Assembly: GCF_000308875.1 (NCBI RefSeq)
Contig: NZ_BAGL01000076.1
Coordinates: 1-56,143, forward strand
DNA: 56,143 bases
Source of the DNA: Nocardia transvalensis NBRC 15921
Lineage (GTDB): Bacteria > Actinomycetota > Actinomycetes > Mycobacteriales > Mycobacteriaceae
Direction: 5' to 3'
Shown here: piece by piece, positions 8,342 through 16,909 of the stretch
Layout of the letters: every line of letters begins with the position of its first letter
Numbering within the stretch: position 1 is the stretch's first letter
The notes under the pieces: model-generated
Databases searched by the model: none
What the model was told of the DNA's origin: nothing
Seen by the model: the letters and a program-made list of their open reading frames with translations, nothing else
Program-made: the position numbers and the translations under genes

Positions 8342-9109
8342 GTGACCGTGCGCATCGAACGCAGCGGCCAGGTATTCACCGTGATTCTGGACCGGCCGGA
8401 GGCCCGCAACGCGGTCGACGGGCCGACCGCCCAGGCCCTGGCGGAGGCGTTCCGGGAGTTCGACGCCGATCCGGATGCCGCCGCGGCCGTGCTGTGGGGT
8501 GCGGGCGGCACGTTCTGCGCCGGAGCGGACCTGAAATCGCTCGGGACCGAGCGCTCCAACCGCGTCGACACCGATGGCGACGGCCCGATGGGCCCGACCC
8601 GGATGCGGCTGTCCAAGCCGGTGATCGCGGCGGTCGCCGGGTACGCGGTGGCCGGCGGGCTGGAGCTGGCGCTGTGGGCCGACCTGCGAATCGCCGAGCA
8701 GGACAGCACCTTCGGGGTGTTCTGCCGCCGCTGGGGCGTTCCGCTCATCGACGGCGGCACGGTGCGGCTGCCGCGCATCGTCGGCGACGGGCGGGCGATG
8801 GACATGATCCTCACCGGCCGCGCGGTGGGCGCCACCGAGGCGTTGCAGATGGGGCTGGTGAACCGGGTCGTGCCGACCGGCGAATCCCGCCGCGCCGCGG
8901 AGCAGCTGGCCGCGGAGCTGGCGGCCCTGCCGCAGACCTGCCTGCGGTCGGACCGGATGTCGGCGCTGGAGCAGTGGGGCCTGGACGAGGAGGCCGCCGT
9001 CGCCAACGAGTTCCGCCATGGCCTGACCGCGCTGTCGGATGCCGAAGGAGCACTCGCGGGGGCGCAGCGATTCGCTTCGGGCGCGGGGCGGCACGGGAGC
9101 CCGGAGTAA
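8342..9109 (+). CDS. Enoyl-CoA hydratase/isomerase family protein
   Basis: 255-residue crotonase-fold enzyme, the normal length. The first CoA-binding segment is RPEARNAVDGPTAQ; the oxyanion-hole strand is GTFCAGADLKSLG and the second is AAVAGYAVAGGLELALWADL. In the second segment, where hydratases carry the catalytic Glu near GGG-E, GGLELALW keeps a Glu. The second catalytic position falls in FGVFCRRWGVPLIDGG, which has no Glu, so it may be an isomerase or other crotonase-fold enzyme. GTG at 8342 starts the family consensus (VTVRIERSGQVF). The gene is divergent from the TetR/aidB pair across a shared palindrome and is followed after seven bases by the acyltransferase-like gene. Confidence 0.88.
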   Translation: MTVRIERSGQVFTVILDRPEARNAVDGPTAQALAEAFREFDADPDAAAAVLWGAGGTFCAGADLKSLGTERSNRVDTDGDGPMGPTRMRLSKPVIAAVAGYAVAGGLELALWADLRIAEQDSTFGVFCRRWGVPLIDGGTVRLPRIVGDGRAMDMILTGRAVGATEALQMGLVNRVVPTGESRRAAEQLAAELAALPQTCLRSDRMSALEQWGLDEEAAVANEFRHGLTALSDAEGALAGAQRFASGAGRHGSPE

Positions 9110-9116
9110 CGGCGCG

Positions 9117-10349
9117 ATGAACCGGCTCAGCGTGGTCGACGAGATCTTCCTGCGCACCCACCGCGGCATGGGGACTCCCATTGCGCTGCAAGGGTTGTGG
9201 CGGACGGCCGATCGGGTGCGGCCGGAGCTGCTCGCGGAGGTGCACGCGGCGCTGCGGGACGGGCCGCTGGGGCGGCGGGTGGTCAGGTCGCGGGTCCCGG
9301 GGGCGCGGCCGTGCTGGCGGGCGACCAGGTCGGCGCATCCGCTGCGGATCGCCGAACGCCCGATCCCCGCCGCGGAGCTGCTGAACTGGGCGGACGGGCA
9401 GGGTTTCGACCTCGACCCGGAGTTCGGGCCGGGCTGGCGGCTGGCGGCCGCCCCGCTGGACGACGGCGGGTCGGTGATCTCCCTGACGTGCTCGCACGCC
9501 CTCGCCGACGGACGCGGGCTGACGATCGCGATCGACCACGCGCTGTCGGGCACCGCCGCCTCCGAAGACCCTGCGCCGCAATCGGATTGGGGTGATGCGC
9601 GCAAGCAGTGGGCGACGGTGCTGGGCGGGACCGCGCGCGCGTTGCGGCACGGCGTCCCCGCGCGCCCGGCGGTGCCCGATACGCGCGCTCCCGTCACCGC
9701 CGAGCGTGCGACCTGTGGTGCGGTGCTGCAGATTCCCGCGGCCGACTGGGACCTGGTCGGCGCCGGGCACGGCGGCACCGCCAACAGCCTGTTCGTCCAT
9801 CTGACCGCGAAGATGCTGTGGGACAGTGGTTTCCCGGGCGAGACCCTCACTGCCAGCGTCCCCGTCGATACGCGCGCCGAACCGCGGGTGGACAACGATA
9901 TGGCGATGACGGAGGTCGTCGTCACCCGCGCCGACACCCCCGCCACCCTGCGCGAGAAATGCCGCGCCGCCTACGAACACCGCATGTCCGCCCCGGCCGG
10001 AATGCCCGAGGAACTACTCCAGGTCCTTCCCACCCGCCTCGCCCACCGCCTCTCCCGAGGCGCGGGCGAACGAGACATCCTGTGCTCCAACATCGGGCCC
10101 CTCCCCCCATCCCTGGCCCACCTCGGCCCCCACACCTGCACCGGAGTCGCCGCCCGAGCCATCCACCCCGGCCTACTCCCCACCCACCTCCCCCGAACCC
10201 ACCTCTCCGCCTACCTCTCCCGCACCCCCCACACCTACACCCTCGCCCTCATCTCCCTAACCCCCGACCACCTCCCCACCCGCCAATCCCTCACCGACCT
10301 CGCCTCCACCACCCTCAACACTTTGGACCTCCCCCACACCGCTTGGTAG
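9117..10349 (+). CDS. Condensation-fold (CoA-dependent acyltransferase superfamily) protein
   Basis: 410 residues, beginning at an ATG seven bases after the hydratase stop, so probably co-transcribed. SHALADGRG carries the HxxxDG catalytic signature of the condensation / PapA / chloramphenicol-acetyltransferase superfamily, and ASVPVDTRAEPRVDN fits its second-half DFGWG-region layout loosely. No carrier or adenylation domain is attached, so this is a stand-alone acyltransferase or wax-ester-synthase-like enzyme of unknown substrate; the neighbours suggest acyl-CoA chemistry. The last ~120 codons (from about 9980) are strikingly C-rich and G-poor on the coding strand, unlike the G-rich first half. 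Confidence 0.65.
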   Translation: MNRLSVVDEIFLRTHRGMGTPIALQGLWRTADRVRPELLAEVHAALRDGPLGRRVVRSRVPGARPCWRATRSAHPLRIAERPIPAAELLNWADGQGFDLDPEFGPGWRLAAAPLDDGGSVISLTCSHALADGRGLTIAIDHALSGTAASEDPAPQSDWGDARKQWATVLGGTARALRHGVPARPAVPDTRAPVTAERATCGAVLQIPAADWDLVGAGHGGTANSLFVHLTAKMLWDSGFPGETLTASVPVDTRAEPRVDNDMAMTEVVVTRADTPATLREKCRAAYEHRMSAPAGMPEELLQVLPTRLAHRLSRGAGERDILCSNIGPLPPSLAHLGPHTCTGVAARAIHPGLLPTHLPRTHLSAYLSRTPHTYTLALISLTPDHLPTRQSLTDLASTTLNTLDLPHTAW

Positions 10350-10353
10350 TGGT

Positions 10354-11043
10354 CTAGGGAGTAGCGGGAACCGGGGCATCGACGCGAGAACTGACGTGGG
10401 CTGGGATGTCGATGCCGGGGGCGAGGTCGTGGGAGGGGATGGGGGCGTCGAAGATCTGGCGGACGGGGAGGACGCCCGCCCATGCCTGGCTGGTCATATC
10501 CTCGGCGTCGTCGGAGGGGTGGCCGGAGCGGGTCTTGACGGAGGCTTCGGTGAGGTCGAGGGCGAGGACCGTGGTGGCGGCCAGTTCCTTTTTCGTCGGG
10601 GGACGGACGTGGTCCCAGGAGCCGGGGGCGGCGTGTTCGACCACGGCACGCAGGCCGTGCAGGCGCTCCTCGTGGTCGGTGACCTCGACCGCACGGCCGT
10701 GGATCACCGCCGAGCGGTAGTTCATCGAGAAATGCATGGCCGACCGGGCGTAGACGATGCCGTCGAGGTGCGTGACGGCCACCGAGACGCCCGCCGCGAG
10801 CGCGGCCCGCAGATTGCCGGCGCCGGTGGATCCGTGCAGGTAGAGGGTGTCGCCGTCGCGGCCGTAGGTGGTGGGCAGGACCACCGGCGCGCCGTGCAGC
10901 AGCACGCCGAGGTGGCACACCAGACCGGCGTCGAGGATCGCGTCCAGGGCGGCGCGGTCGGTGGCGGCGCGGTCCCGGTAGCGGGTGAGGGCGCTGCGCG
11001 ACGTCGGCGAGAGCGGGGTCCGGGCGGAGGCTGACTCGGTCAT
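10354..11043 (-). CDS. Pyridoxamine 5'-phosphate oxidase-family FMN-binding protein
   Basis: 229 residues with the flavin-nucleotide-binding split-barrel layout: LVCHLGVLLHGAPVVLPTTYGR, DTLYLHGSTGAGNLRA, a central VAVTHLDGIVYARSAMHFSMNYRS-type core (residues 90-113) and VIHGRAVEVTDHEER. Such proteins bind FMN; some act on pyridoxal-related compounds. It is transcribed divergently from a MocR/PdxR-type regulator 70 bp away, a common pairing that suggests regulation by PLP status. The stop codon lies a few bases from the end of the acyltransferase gene. Confidence 0.83.
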   Translation of the reverse strand: MTESASARTPLSPTSRSALTRYRDRAATDRAALDAILDAGLVCHLGVLLHGAPVVLPTTYGRDGDTLYLHGSTGAGNLRAALAAGVSVAVTHLDGIVYARSAMHFSMNYRSAVIHGRAVEVTDHEERLHGLRAVVEHAAPGSWDHVRPPTKKELAATTVLALDLTEASVKTRSGHPSDDAEDMTSQAWAGVLPVRQIFDAPIPSHDLAPGIDIPAHVSSRVDAPVPATP

Positions 11044-11063
11044 AGCACCAGCATGTCCCGGTC

Positions 11064-11082
11064 AATGGCATTATGAAATGGC
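11064..11082. promoter_or_regulatory. Possible MocR binding site (direct repeat)
   Basis: Two AATGGC hexamers 13 bp apart (11064 and 11077) lie in the 70-bp divergent region between the FMN-barrel gene and the MocR gene. PdxR/MocR regulators often bind direct repeats in their own divergent promoters. This is an inference from position and pattern. Confidence 0.4.
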
Positions 11083-11113
11083 CAATTCGCCGCAAGAACG
11101 GAATACCACTTTG

Positions 11114-12499
11114 ATGACCGATCCGGACGAGCTGCCGCTCGCCATCGACCGCGACGCGCCCCGCCCGCTGGCCGTCCAGGTCGCCGACGAGCTGCGCGCC
11201 GCGGCCACCGACGGGCGGCTGCGCGGCGGTGACCGGCTGCCGTCCTCCCGCGCGCTCGCGATCCGCCTCGGGGTCAGCCGCACGGTCGTCACCGCCGCCT
11301 ACGACCAGCTGCACGCCGAGGGCTGGCTGACCGGCAGGCACGGCTCGGGCACCTTCCTCACGGCCTCACCCGCCTCCGCGCCGGAACACTCCACCGCCAT
11401 CGCGGACAGCGAAATAAGCTCTCCCCATTACGATCTCGCGCCCGGCGCACCCTGCACGGAGGCGATAGACCGGGCGGCGTGGCGGCGGGCGTGGCGGTCG
11501 GCCTCCGATCGAATTCCCCTGGTGCGCAAGGACAGGCGCGGCGACGCCGACTACCGGACCGTGGTCGCCGAGCATCTGCTGCGGCACCGCGGCCTCGCCG
11601 CCACGAGCGATACCGTGGTGCTCGCGACCTCGGGAACCAGCTCCGCCGTAGGCGAACTCGCCGCCGCGCTGCTGCGCCCCGGCGATGTGGTGGCGATGGA
11701 GGACCCCTGCTACCAGCGCGCGGTGGGCGCGTTCCGGGCGGCGGGCGTGCGGCTGCTGCCGGTGCCCGTCGATGCCCAGGGATTGCGGGTGGACCTGATA
11801 CCGCCCGACGTCCGCGCGGTGTATTGCACTCCCGCACACCAGTTTCCGCTCGGCGCCCGGATGCCCGCGAGCAGGCGGGTGGAGCTGATCGAATTCGCCC
11901 GCCGCACCGGAACCCTCGTCCTGGAGGACGACTACGACGGCGAACTGCGGTACGACACGGCTCCCCTGCCCCTGCTGGCCGCCCTCGCCCCGGATGTCGT
12001 GGTGCATCTGGGCACCACGTCGAAGATCCTCACCCCGACGCTCGGCGCCGGCTGGCTGGTCGCGGTGCCCGAGATCGCGCACGCGGTGACGGCGGTGCGC
12101 GAGTCGACCGGCACCGGACCCGCCCCCGCCGGGCAGCAGGTCGTCGTCGAGCTGGCGCGGCACGGCGATCTGGCCCGCCACCTGCGCCGGCTGCGCCGCG
12201 AGATGGCGGATCGGCGGTCGCTGGTCGTCGCGGAGCTGTCCGGGCGGGGGCTCGAGGTGCGGGGCGACGACGCCGGATCCCATGTCCTGGTGCCCCTGCC
12301 GTCGGCGGCCGAGGAGGACGCGGTGATCGCCGAAGCCCACCGCCGCGGCGTCCTCCTCGACGCCCTGGGCCGCCACTACCTCGGCGAACGCCACCATTTC
12401 GGCATACCGCTCGGATATTCCGCGCCGCCCCGGGCCGATCTGGCGGATGCCGTCCGCATCGCCGGCGAATGCATGACGGGGAACGACCGGGCCCGGTGA
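11114..12499 (+). CDS. MocR/PdxR-type regulator (GntR HTH fused to aminotransferase fold)
   Basis: 461 residues from the ATG at 11114 (ATG 11078, 12 codons longer, is possible). The N-terminal winged HTH spans about residues 14-80 (LAVQVADELRAAATDGRLRGG ... SSRALAIRLGVSRTVV ... EGWLTGRHGSGTF). The C-terminal fold-type I aminotransferase domain has LATSGTSSAVGELAAA, AVYCTPAHQFPLG, VLEDDYDGELRYD (Asp that contacts the PLP ring nitrogen) and the PLP-binding Lys in HLGTTSKILTP. Such proteins sense PLP and control B6 synthesis or amine metabolism; the likely target is the divergent FMN-barrel gene. Confidence 0.92.
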   Translation: MTDPDELPLAIDRDAPRPLAVQVADELRAAATDGRLRGGDRLPSSRALAIRLGVSRTVVTAAYDQLHAEGWLTGRHGSGTFLTASPASAPEHSTAIADSEISSPHYDLAPGAPCTEAIDRAAWRRAWRSASDRIPLVRKDRRGDADYRTVVAEHLLRHRGLAATSDTVVLATSGTSSAVGELAAALLRPGDVVAMEDPCYQRAVGAFRAAGVRLLPVPVDAQGLRVDLIPPDVRAVYCTPAHQFPLGARMPASRRVELIEFARRTGTLVLEDDYDGELRYDTAPLPLLAALAPDVVVHLGTTSKILTPTLGAGWLVAVPEIAHAVTAVRESTGTGPAPAGQQVVVELARHGDLARHLRRLRREMADRRSLVVAELSGRGLEVRGDDAGSHVLVPLPSAAEEDAVIAEAHRRGVLLDALGRHYLGERHHFGIPLGYSAPPRADLADAVRIAGECMTGNDRAR

Positions 12500-12543
12500 G
12501 GATTGCGGGCGGGCTGCCGCCGGACCGTCGTAGCATGGGACCC

Positions 12544-12789
12544 ATGACCGAACAGGACATCCTCGCGCGCATCAAGGACCTGGTGGATCGTGAGCATCAG
12601 CTGCGCTCGAAGGCCACGAGCGGGGCGCTCGATCCGGAGCACGAGCGCGCCCAGCTGGCCGATCTCGAGGTGATGCTGGACCAGTGCTGGGACCTGCTGC
12701 GGCAGCGGCGGGCCAGTGCCGACCGCGGTGACAATCCGGACGAGGCGCAGGCCAACTCCGCCAAGCAGGTCGAGGGTTACCTGCAGTAA
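12544..12789 (+). CDS. DUF2630 family small protein
   Basis: 81-residue acidic protein, MTEQDILARIKDLVDREHQL then a CWDLLRQRRA segment and a C-terminal QANSAKQVEGYLQ tail. This is the typical length and pattern of actinobacterial DUF2630 proteins. It is predicted to be helical, possibly coiled-coil, with no signal peptide. Function unknown. It starts 45 bases after the MocR stop and ends 16 bases before the carboxylesterase start, so it could be transcribed with either. Confidence 0.85.
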   Translation: MTEQDILARIKDLVDREHQLRSKATSGALDPEHERAQLADLEVMLDQCWDLLRQRRASADRGDNPDEAQANSAKQVEGYLQ

Positions 12790-12805
12790 CGGCTACCATC
12801 CATGG

Positions 12806-14320
12806 ATGGTGGCAACGATCGACATCACGACCGCCGACGGCATCGTCCGCGGTCGTCGTGGCCGCCGCGTTCTGCGCTGGCGGTCCATTCCCTACGCCGC
12901 TCCCCCGGTCGGGGACCTGCGATTCCGCGCACCACAACCGGTGCGACCCTGGCCCGGCGTGCGCGAAGCCACCGATTTCGGACTCGCCGCCATGCAGCAT
13001 CGGGACGGAGCGCGCATCGGCCCCCGGCAGTCGCAGGCGACCGGCGAGGACTGCCTGACGCTGAACGTCACGGCCCCGGCCGCGCCGTCGTCGGCGCCGC
13101 GGCCGGTCATGGTGTTCATCCACGGCGGCGGGTACGTCCTGGGCACCTCCGCCCTCGGGCTGTACTCCGGGGCCCGGCTCGCGGTGCGTGGCGACGTGAT
13201 CGTGGTGTCGATGAACTACCGGCTGGGCGCATTCGGGTACGTCGACTTCAGTGAATTCTCCACTCCGGAAAGACCTTTCGACTCCAACCTCGGTCTGCGT
13301 GATCAGGTCGCGGCGCTGGAGTGGGTGCGGCGCAATATCGGGGCGTTCGGCGGAGATCCCGGCAACGTCACCATTTTCGGCGAATCGGCGGGCGCGCACG
13401 CGGTGGTGAGCCTGCTGGCGACACCCGCCGCGGCGGGGCTGTTCCATCGAGGCATCGCGCAGAGCGCGCCCGCGGACTGGTCCATGACCACCGCGGAGGC
13501 GCGTTACTTCGCCCGCAGCTGCCTGGAGAAGCTCGATATCGCGCCGGAGGACGCCCCGGCCGCGCTGACCACATTGAGCGCCAACGATATTCGCAAGAGT
13601 GTCGACCGCACGATCGGCACGGTGCTGTGGGAGCAGCCGGGAAGCTTCCCGGCCGCCCCGGTCGTCGACGGCGACTACCTGCCGAAGGCGCCCATCGAGG
13701 CATTCGCGGACGGCAGCGCCCACGCGGTGCCGCTGATCATCGGCACCAATCGCGACGAGGGCACGCTGTTCCAGCGCTTCGACCGGACGCTGCCGACGAC
13801 CCCGGACCAGTTGCACGCCGCGCTGGCCCGCTGCGGTGGCGAGGATCTCGAAAAGCGTGTCATCGCAGCCTATCCCGGCTATCCGGCGAAGAAGACGGCG
13901 GTGCGGATGGGCGGTGATTTCGTCTTCTGGCGGCCGACCGTCGCGGTGCTGGAGGGGCACAGCAGGCATGCGTCCTGCTACGCCTATCGCTACGACTTCG
14001 CCCCGCGCGCGGCGCAACTGGCCGGGTTCGGGGCGACGCACGCACTCGACCTGATCCCGGTGTTCGGCGGTGTGGACACGCCGGTGGGCAGGGTCATCAC
14101 AGCGGCGGGCGGATATCGCGGATTCCGCGCGGTGCAGGACGAATTCCAGGAGAACTGGCTCGCCTTCGCCCGCACCGGACGACCGCTCGACTCCTGGCCG
14201 GAGTACACCGAGCAGCGGCGCAGCACCCGGATCATCGACAGCCCCGCGCGGGTGGAGGTGGATCCGGAGAAGGCGAAACGCCTTGCCTGGGAAGGGGTTC
14301 GGGTCCCCGCCCTGCAATGA
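12806..14320 (+). CDS. Carboxylesterase/lipase family protein (type B)
   Basis: 504-residue alpha/beta hydrolase of the type-B carboxylesterase family, close to the usual 500 residues. The oxyanion-hole motif is FIHGGGYVLG; the nucleophile elbow is IFGESAGAHAV; the acidic residue is the Glu of IGTNRDEGTLF; the catalytic His is in GFGATHALDLIPVF. N-terminal signatures FRAPQPVRPWPGVR and GEDCLTLNV are also typical. No signal peptide is visible with the ATG at 12806, so it is predicted cytosolic. The natural ester substrate cannot be told from sequence. Confidence 0.93.
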   Translation: MVATIDITTADGIVRGRRGRRVLRWRSIPYAAPPVGDLRFRAPQPVRPWPGVREATDFGLAAMQHRDGARIGPRQSQATGEDCLTLNVTAPAAPSSAPRPVMVFIHGGGYVLGTSALGLYSGARLAVRGDVIVVSMNYRLGAFGYVDFSEFSTPERPFDSNLGLRDQVAALEWVRRNIGAFGGDPGNVTIFGESAGAHAVVSLLATPAAAGLFHRGIAQSAPADWSMTTAEARYFARSCLEKLDIAPEDAPAALTTLSANDIRKSVDRTIGTVLWEQPGSFPAAPVVDGDYLPKAPIEAFADGSAHAVPLIIGTNRDEGTLFQRFDRTLPTTPDQLHAALARCGGEDLEKRVIAAYPGYPAKKTAVRMGGDFVFWRPTVAVLEGHSRHASCYAYRYDFAPRAAQLAGFGATHALDLIPVFGGVDTPVGRVITAAGGYRGFRAVQDEFQENWLAFARTGRPLDSWPEYTEQRRSTRIIDSPARVEVDPEKAKRLAWEGVRVPALQ

Positions 14321-14330
14321 GCGGCCGAAA

Positions 14331-15197
14331 CTACTTCAGCAGGCGGGACATCCGGCGGTCGGCGAGGATCTTGCCGCCGGTCTGGCAGGTGGGGCAGTAC
14401 TGGAAGGACTTGTCGGCGTAGGCGACCTCGCGCACGGTGTCGCCGCAGACGGGGCACGGGAGGCCGGTCCGCGCGTGCACCCGCATCCCCGAGCGCTTCT
14501 CGCCCTTGAGGCGGGCGGCGTCCTGGCCGACGGACCGCTGCACCGCGTCGGTGAGAACGGCGCGCAGGGCCTCGTAGAGCTGCGCGACCTTGTCCGGGGC
14601 GAGGGTGCCCGCGGTGGCGAACGGGGACAGCTTGGCCACGTGCAGGATCTCGTCGGAATAGGCGTTGCCGATACCGGCGAGCAGCGACTGGTCGGCGAGC
14701 GCCGTCTTCAGCCGCTGCGAGGTGCCGCCCAGAATGTCGGCGAACTGCTGCTCGGTGATCTCCAGGGCATCCGGCCCCAGCCGCGCGATACCCGGCACCG
14801 CGTTCGGATCTTCCACGACCCAGACCGCCAGCCGTTTCTTGGTCCCCGCCTCGGTGAGGTCGAAGGCCGGGGTGGCGCCCTCCGGGGTGAAGAAGTGCAC
14901 GCGCAGGGCGAGCGGGCCCTTGCCCGGTTTGGGCGGGTTGGGGCTGGGTTCGTCGAGCCAGCGCAGCCAGCCGCCCCTCGACAGATGGGTGATCAGCCAC
15001 AGGCCGTCGCAGTTCAGCCCCAGATGCTTACCCCAGTGCCCCGCCCCGGTGACGTCACGACCGGACAGCGCGGTCACCGGCGGGTCGAATGTCTTCAGCA
15101 CGCTCAGCGCGGCGACATCCACCCGCCCGACAACCGCGCCCACCGCATGCTCGGCCAGGAACCGCTCGAGCGCCACGATCTCCGGTAACTCGGGCAC
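14331..15197 (-). CDS. Fpg/Nei family DNA glycosylase-lyase
   Basis: 288 residues, normal length. The catalytic N-terminus MPELPEIVALERFLAE has Pro2 and Glu3 needed for base excision and AP-lyase chemistry. The helix-two-turn-helix segment is ADQSLLAGIGNAYSDEIL, and the C-terminal zinc finger has CPVCG and CPTCQ pairs with the DNA-contacting Lys-rich loop between. The sequence GHWGKHLGL carries the conserved Lys near position 57. M. tuberculosis has an Fpg-like gene (Rv0944) close to pgi, which agrees with this position. It is not clear whether 8-oxoguanine (Fpg) or oxidised pyrimidines (Nei) are preferred. Confidence 0.9.
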   Translation of the reverse strand: MPELPEIVALERFLAEHAVGAVVGRVDVAALSVLKTFDPPVTALSGRDVTGAGHWGKHLGLNCDGLWLITHLSRGGWLRWLDEPSPNPPKPGKGPLALRVHFFTPEGATPAFDLTEAGTKKRLAVWVVEDPNAVPGIARLGPDALEITEQQFADILGGTSQRLKTALADQSLLAGIGNAYSDEILHVAKLSPFATAGTLAPDKVAQLYEALRAVLTDAVQRSVGQDAARLKGEKRSGMRVHARTGLPCPVCGDTVREVAYADKSFQYCPTCQTGGKILADRRMSRLLK

Positions 15198-15272
15198 TCC
15201 CGCAGCCTACCGTCCCCCACCGACATCCTCGCGGATCGAGAACTGCCGACGGCTGAACCGGTCGAGGGACGG

Positions 15273-16022
15273 TCAGGCGCGACGCAGCAGGTAGATGTCC
15301 ATGATCCAGCCCTTTCGCGCGCGAAGGTCGTCGCGGCACCGGATGATTCGATCCTCCACCGCGCGCAGCGGGCCCTCGATCAGCGTCTCGTCCGGCATGC
15401 CCAGGTAGGCGCCCCACCAGATGTGCAGATCGTTGCCGGGGACCGTGCCGAACGATGCCTCGCCGTCCAGCATGACCAGCGTGGACTCCCCCGGGGCGAC
15501 GCCTTCCTCCCGCAGGCGGCGGCCGGTGGTGATGTGGACGGGCTCGCCGATGTCGTGCAGGACGATGCGATGCCGCGCGGCCAGCGCCTGCGCGCTCGTG
15601 ACCCCGGGGATCACGGTGTAGTCGAACCGCTGGGCGCCGCGCGCGATCACCCGCTCCACCATCCGCAGGGTGCTGTCGTACAGCGACGGATCGCCCCAGA
15701 CCAGGATGCCGCCGACGCCCTCGGTCCCGGCGAACGCCTCCTCCAGCAGCGCGGCGCGGCGCTCGTGCCAGTCCTCGACGACGCCGCGATACGTCGCGTC
15801 GCCGACGACGCGGTCGCGGGGCGGGTCCGGGATCTCCACCGTCCGGTACGGCCGGTCCACGTGCGCGGCGAGGATGGCCGTACGCACCTCGACCAGCTCC
15901 TGTTTCGCGTCTCCCTTGCCGATGACGAAGAAGACGTCGACCCGGCGCATGGCCTCGATGGCCTGCACCGTCACCTGGGCCGGATCCCCCGCCCCGATTC
16001 CGATCACATAGAGCTGCCGCAC
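15273..16022 (-). CDS. cobF: Precorrin-6A synthase (deacetylating)
   Basis: 249-residue SAM-dependent tetrapyrrole methyltransferase for aerobic cobalamin synthesis: it methylates precorrin-5 at C-1 with loss of the extruded acetyl group. The N-terminal glycine-rich YVIGIGAGDPAQVTVQAI, VFFVIGKGDAK, GILVWGDPSLYDSTLRM and VIPGVTSAQALAARH are the family signatures. No other cob genes and no cobalamin riboswitch are seen nearby. The start codon lies about 78 bp from the divergent thyA start. Confidence 0.93.
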   Translation of the reverse strand: MRQLYVIGIGAGDPAQVTVQAIEAMRRVDVFFVIGKGDAKQELVEVRTAILAAHVDRPYRTVEIPDPPRDRVVGDATYRGVVEDWHERRAALLEEAFAGTEGVGGILVWGDPSLYDSTLRMVERVIARGAQRFDYTVIPGVTSAQALAARHRIVLHDIGEPVHITTGRRLREEGVAPGESTLVMLDGEASFGTVPGNDLHIWWGAYLGMPDETLIEGPLRAVEDRIIRCRDDLRARKGWIMDIYLLRRA

Positions 16023-16099
16023 GTCGCCCAGCTTGCCAGCAGCCCATGTCCCGCAGGGTGCCGGTCCGGGCGACCGGCCCGTCGGTAGACTCGATGGGC

Positions 16100-16909
16100 A
16101 TGGACTCCCACCGGGCCGACACGCAGTACGAAGACCTGCTGCGGCAGGTACTGGACGCCGGAACGCCCAAGGCGGACCGCACGGGCACCGGTACCCGCAG
16201 CATCTTCGGCCACCAGCTGCGCTACGACCTGTCGGCCGGTTTTCCGCTGGTCACCACCAAACGAGTGCACCTGAAATCGATCGTCTACGAGTTGCTGTGG
16301 TTCCTGCGCGGCGACTCCAACGTCGAGTGGCTGCGCGAGAACGGCGTCACGATCTGGGACGAATGGGCCGGGCCGACCGGCGAACTCGGACCGGTGTACG
16401 GCGTGCAGTGGCGCTCCTGGCCGACGCCCGACGGCGCGCACATCGACCAGATCTCGCAGATCCTGTCCACGCTGCGCACCGATCCGGATTCGCGGCGGAT
16501 GATCGTCTCGGCCTGGAACGTGGGCGAGCTGGACAAGATGGCGCTCGCGCCGTGCCACGCGCTGTTCCAGTTCTACGTCGCCGGCGGCCGCCTCTCGTGC
16601 CAGCTGTACCAGCGCAGCGCCGACCTGTTCCTGGGCGTGCCGTTCAATATCGCCAGCTACGCGCTGCTCACCCACATGGTCGCGCAGCAGGCCGGACTGG
16701 AACCCGGCGACTTCGTCTGGACCGGCGGCGACTGCCACATCTACGACAACCACCTCGACCAGGTCCGCGAGCAGCTGAGCCGGGAGCCCTACCCGTTCCC
16801 CGAACTGCGCCTGCGCCGGGCGTCGTCGCTGTTCGACTACGCCTTCGAGGATGTGGAAGTCGTCGGCTACCAACATCATCCGACCATCAAGGCGCCGGTC
16901 GCGGTATGA
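16100..16909 (+). CDS. thyA: Thymidylate synthase
   Basis: Methylates dUMP to dTMP using 5,10-methylene-tetrahydrofolate. 269 residues; near-identical segments to the mycobacterial enzyme include DRTGTGTRSIFGHQLRYDL, FPLVTTKRVHLKSIVYELLW, the catalytic Cys in LAPCHALFQFYV, RSADLFLGVPFNIASY and the C-terminal KAPVAV that closes the active site. The ATG at 16100 is chosen because homologues start near the YEDLLR segment; ATG 16094 is two codons longer. Its stop overlaps the folA start (ATGA), giving translational coupling with the enzyme that regenerates tetrahydrofolate. Confidence 0.96.
   Translation: MDSHRADTQYEDLLRQVLDAGTPKADRTGTGTRSIFGHQLRYDLSAGFPLVTTKRVHLKSIVYELLWFLRGDSNVEWLRENGVTIWDEWAGPTGELGPVYGVQWRSWPTPDGAHIDQISQILSTLRTDPDSRRMIVSAWNVGELDKMALAPCHALFQFYVAGGRLSCQLYQRSADLFLGVPFNIASYALLTHMVAQQAGLEPGDFVWTGGDCHIYDNHLDQVREQLSREPYPFPELRLRRASSLFDYAFEDVEVVGYQHHPTIKAPVAV

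Noticed and set aside
16023..16099. Cobalamin riboswitch near cobF
   Set aside because: The divergent gap is only about 77 bp and lacks a B12-box-like sequence.
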